Assembly (NCBI GenBank): GCA_030248195.1
Contig: JASAND010012897.1
Location: 1-64,000, forward strand
Direction of reading: 5' to 3'
DNA from: Trissonchulus latispiculum
Taxonomy: Eukaryota; Nematoda; Enoplea; Enoplida; Ironidae
Length of the DNA: 64,000 bases
Shown here in pieces: positions 63,965 to 64,000 of the stretch. The notes beneath the pieces were generated by a model. It searched no databases, had not been told where the DNA came from, and saw nothing but the letters and a program-made list of their open reading frames with translations. Positions within the stretch are counted from its first letter, which is position 1; each line of letters opens with the position of its first letter. Position numbers and translations under genes: made by a program.

Positions 63965-64000
63965 TACTCAACTCGGAATCGAACCGAGAGCGCATCCAGG
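63965..64000 (-). tRNA. 3' part of a tRNA-like sequence cut by the window edge
   Basis: On the minus strand a perfect T arm CTCGG-TTCGATT-CCGAG is followed by TTGAGTA, a possible acceptor 3' strand. The 5' half lies outside the window, so identity and function cannot be judged. Confidence 0.4.

Overview
The window reads as gene-poor, transposon-rich nuclear DNA of a nematode, or of a nematode-like ecdysozoan such as a nematomorph. The strongest clue is a complete cuticle collagen gene with the nematode-type N-terminal membrane segment and Cys-flanked Gly-X-Y blocks. I cannot name the species. Long introns, few genes and the presence of a Mos kinase argue against Caenorhabditis-like worms and fit an early-branching lineage better; this is inference.

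Five protein genes can be built from exons with GT-AG boundaries and consistent phase. (1) The 3' part of a Chk2-type checkpoint kinase, + strand, 4846-9205. (2) A cuticle collagen, + strand, 12681-14653. (3) A complete Mos-type oocyte kinase, - strand, 20027-16125, five exons, 463 codons. (4) A secreted tyrosinase, + strand, 22300-26494, two exons, about 999 residues. (5) A nicotinic acetylcholine receptor alpha-type subunit, + strand, seven exons from 35401 to 61587, with both ends missing. The collagen and Mos genes converge; Mos and tyrosinase diverge from a shared 2.3 kb spacer. They look like separately transcribed genes, not an operon. The collagen and tyrosinase may both act in the cuticle, but that is only a functional guess.

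The rest is mostly repeats. At the left are three tandem arrays (163, 148 and 145 bp periods) and an element with 184 bp perfect inverted arms. Intron 4 of the receptor gene holds a decayed DIRS-like retrotransposon on the opposite strand, itself invaded by a palindromic element that carries a PIF/Harbinger-like element. Intron 6 is about 17.9 kb and is almost wholly nested DNA transposons, many with intact target-site duplications (TSDs), plus one well-formed tRNA-Glu gene.

The most unusual material is transposon-related. Several families end in short GC-rich words repeated many times (GGCCC, GGCTC, GACGCAA, GCGGACT, CCTGTA types). Another family has termini starting CAAGAGTACATA and 7 bp TSDs, seen perfectly in three copies. 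The largest copy (50816-59812) encloses a 6.6 kb stretch without long ORFs, containing a 1 kb cluster of strong hairpins, one of which is a perfect four-unit heat-shock element.
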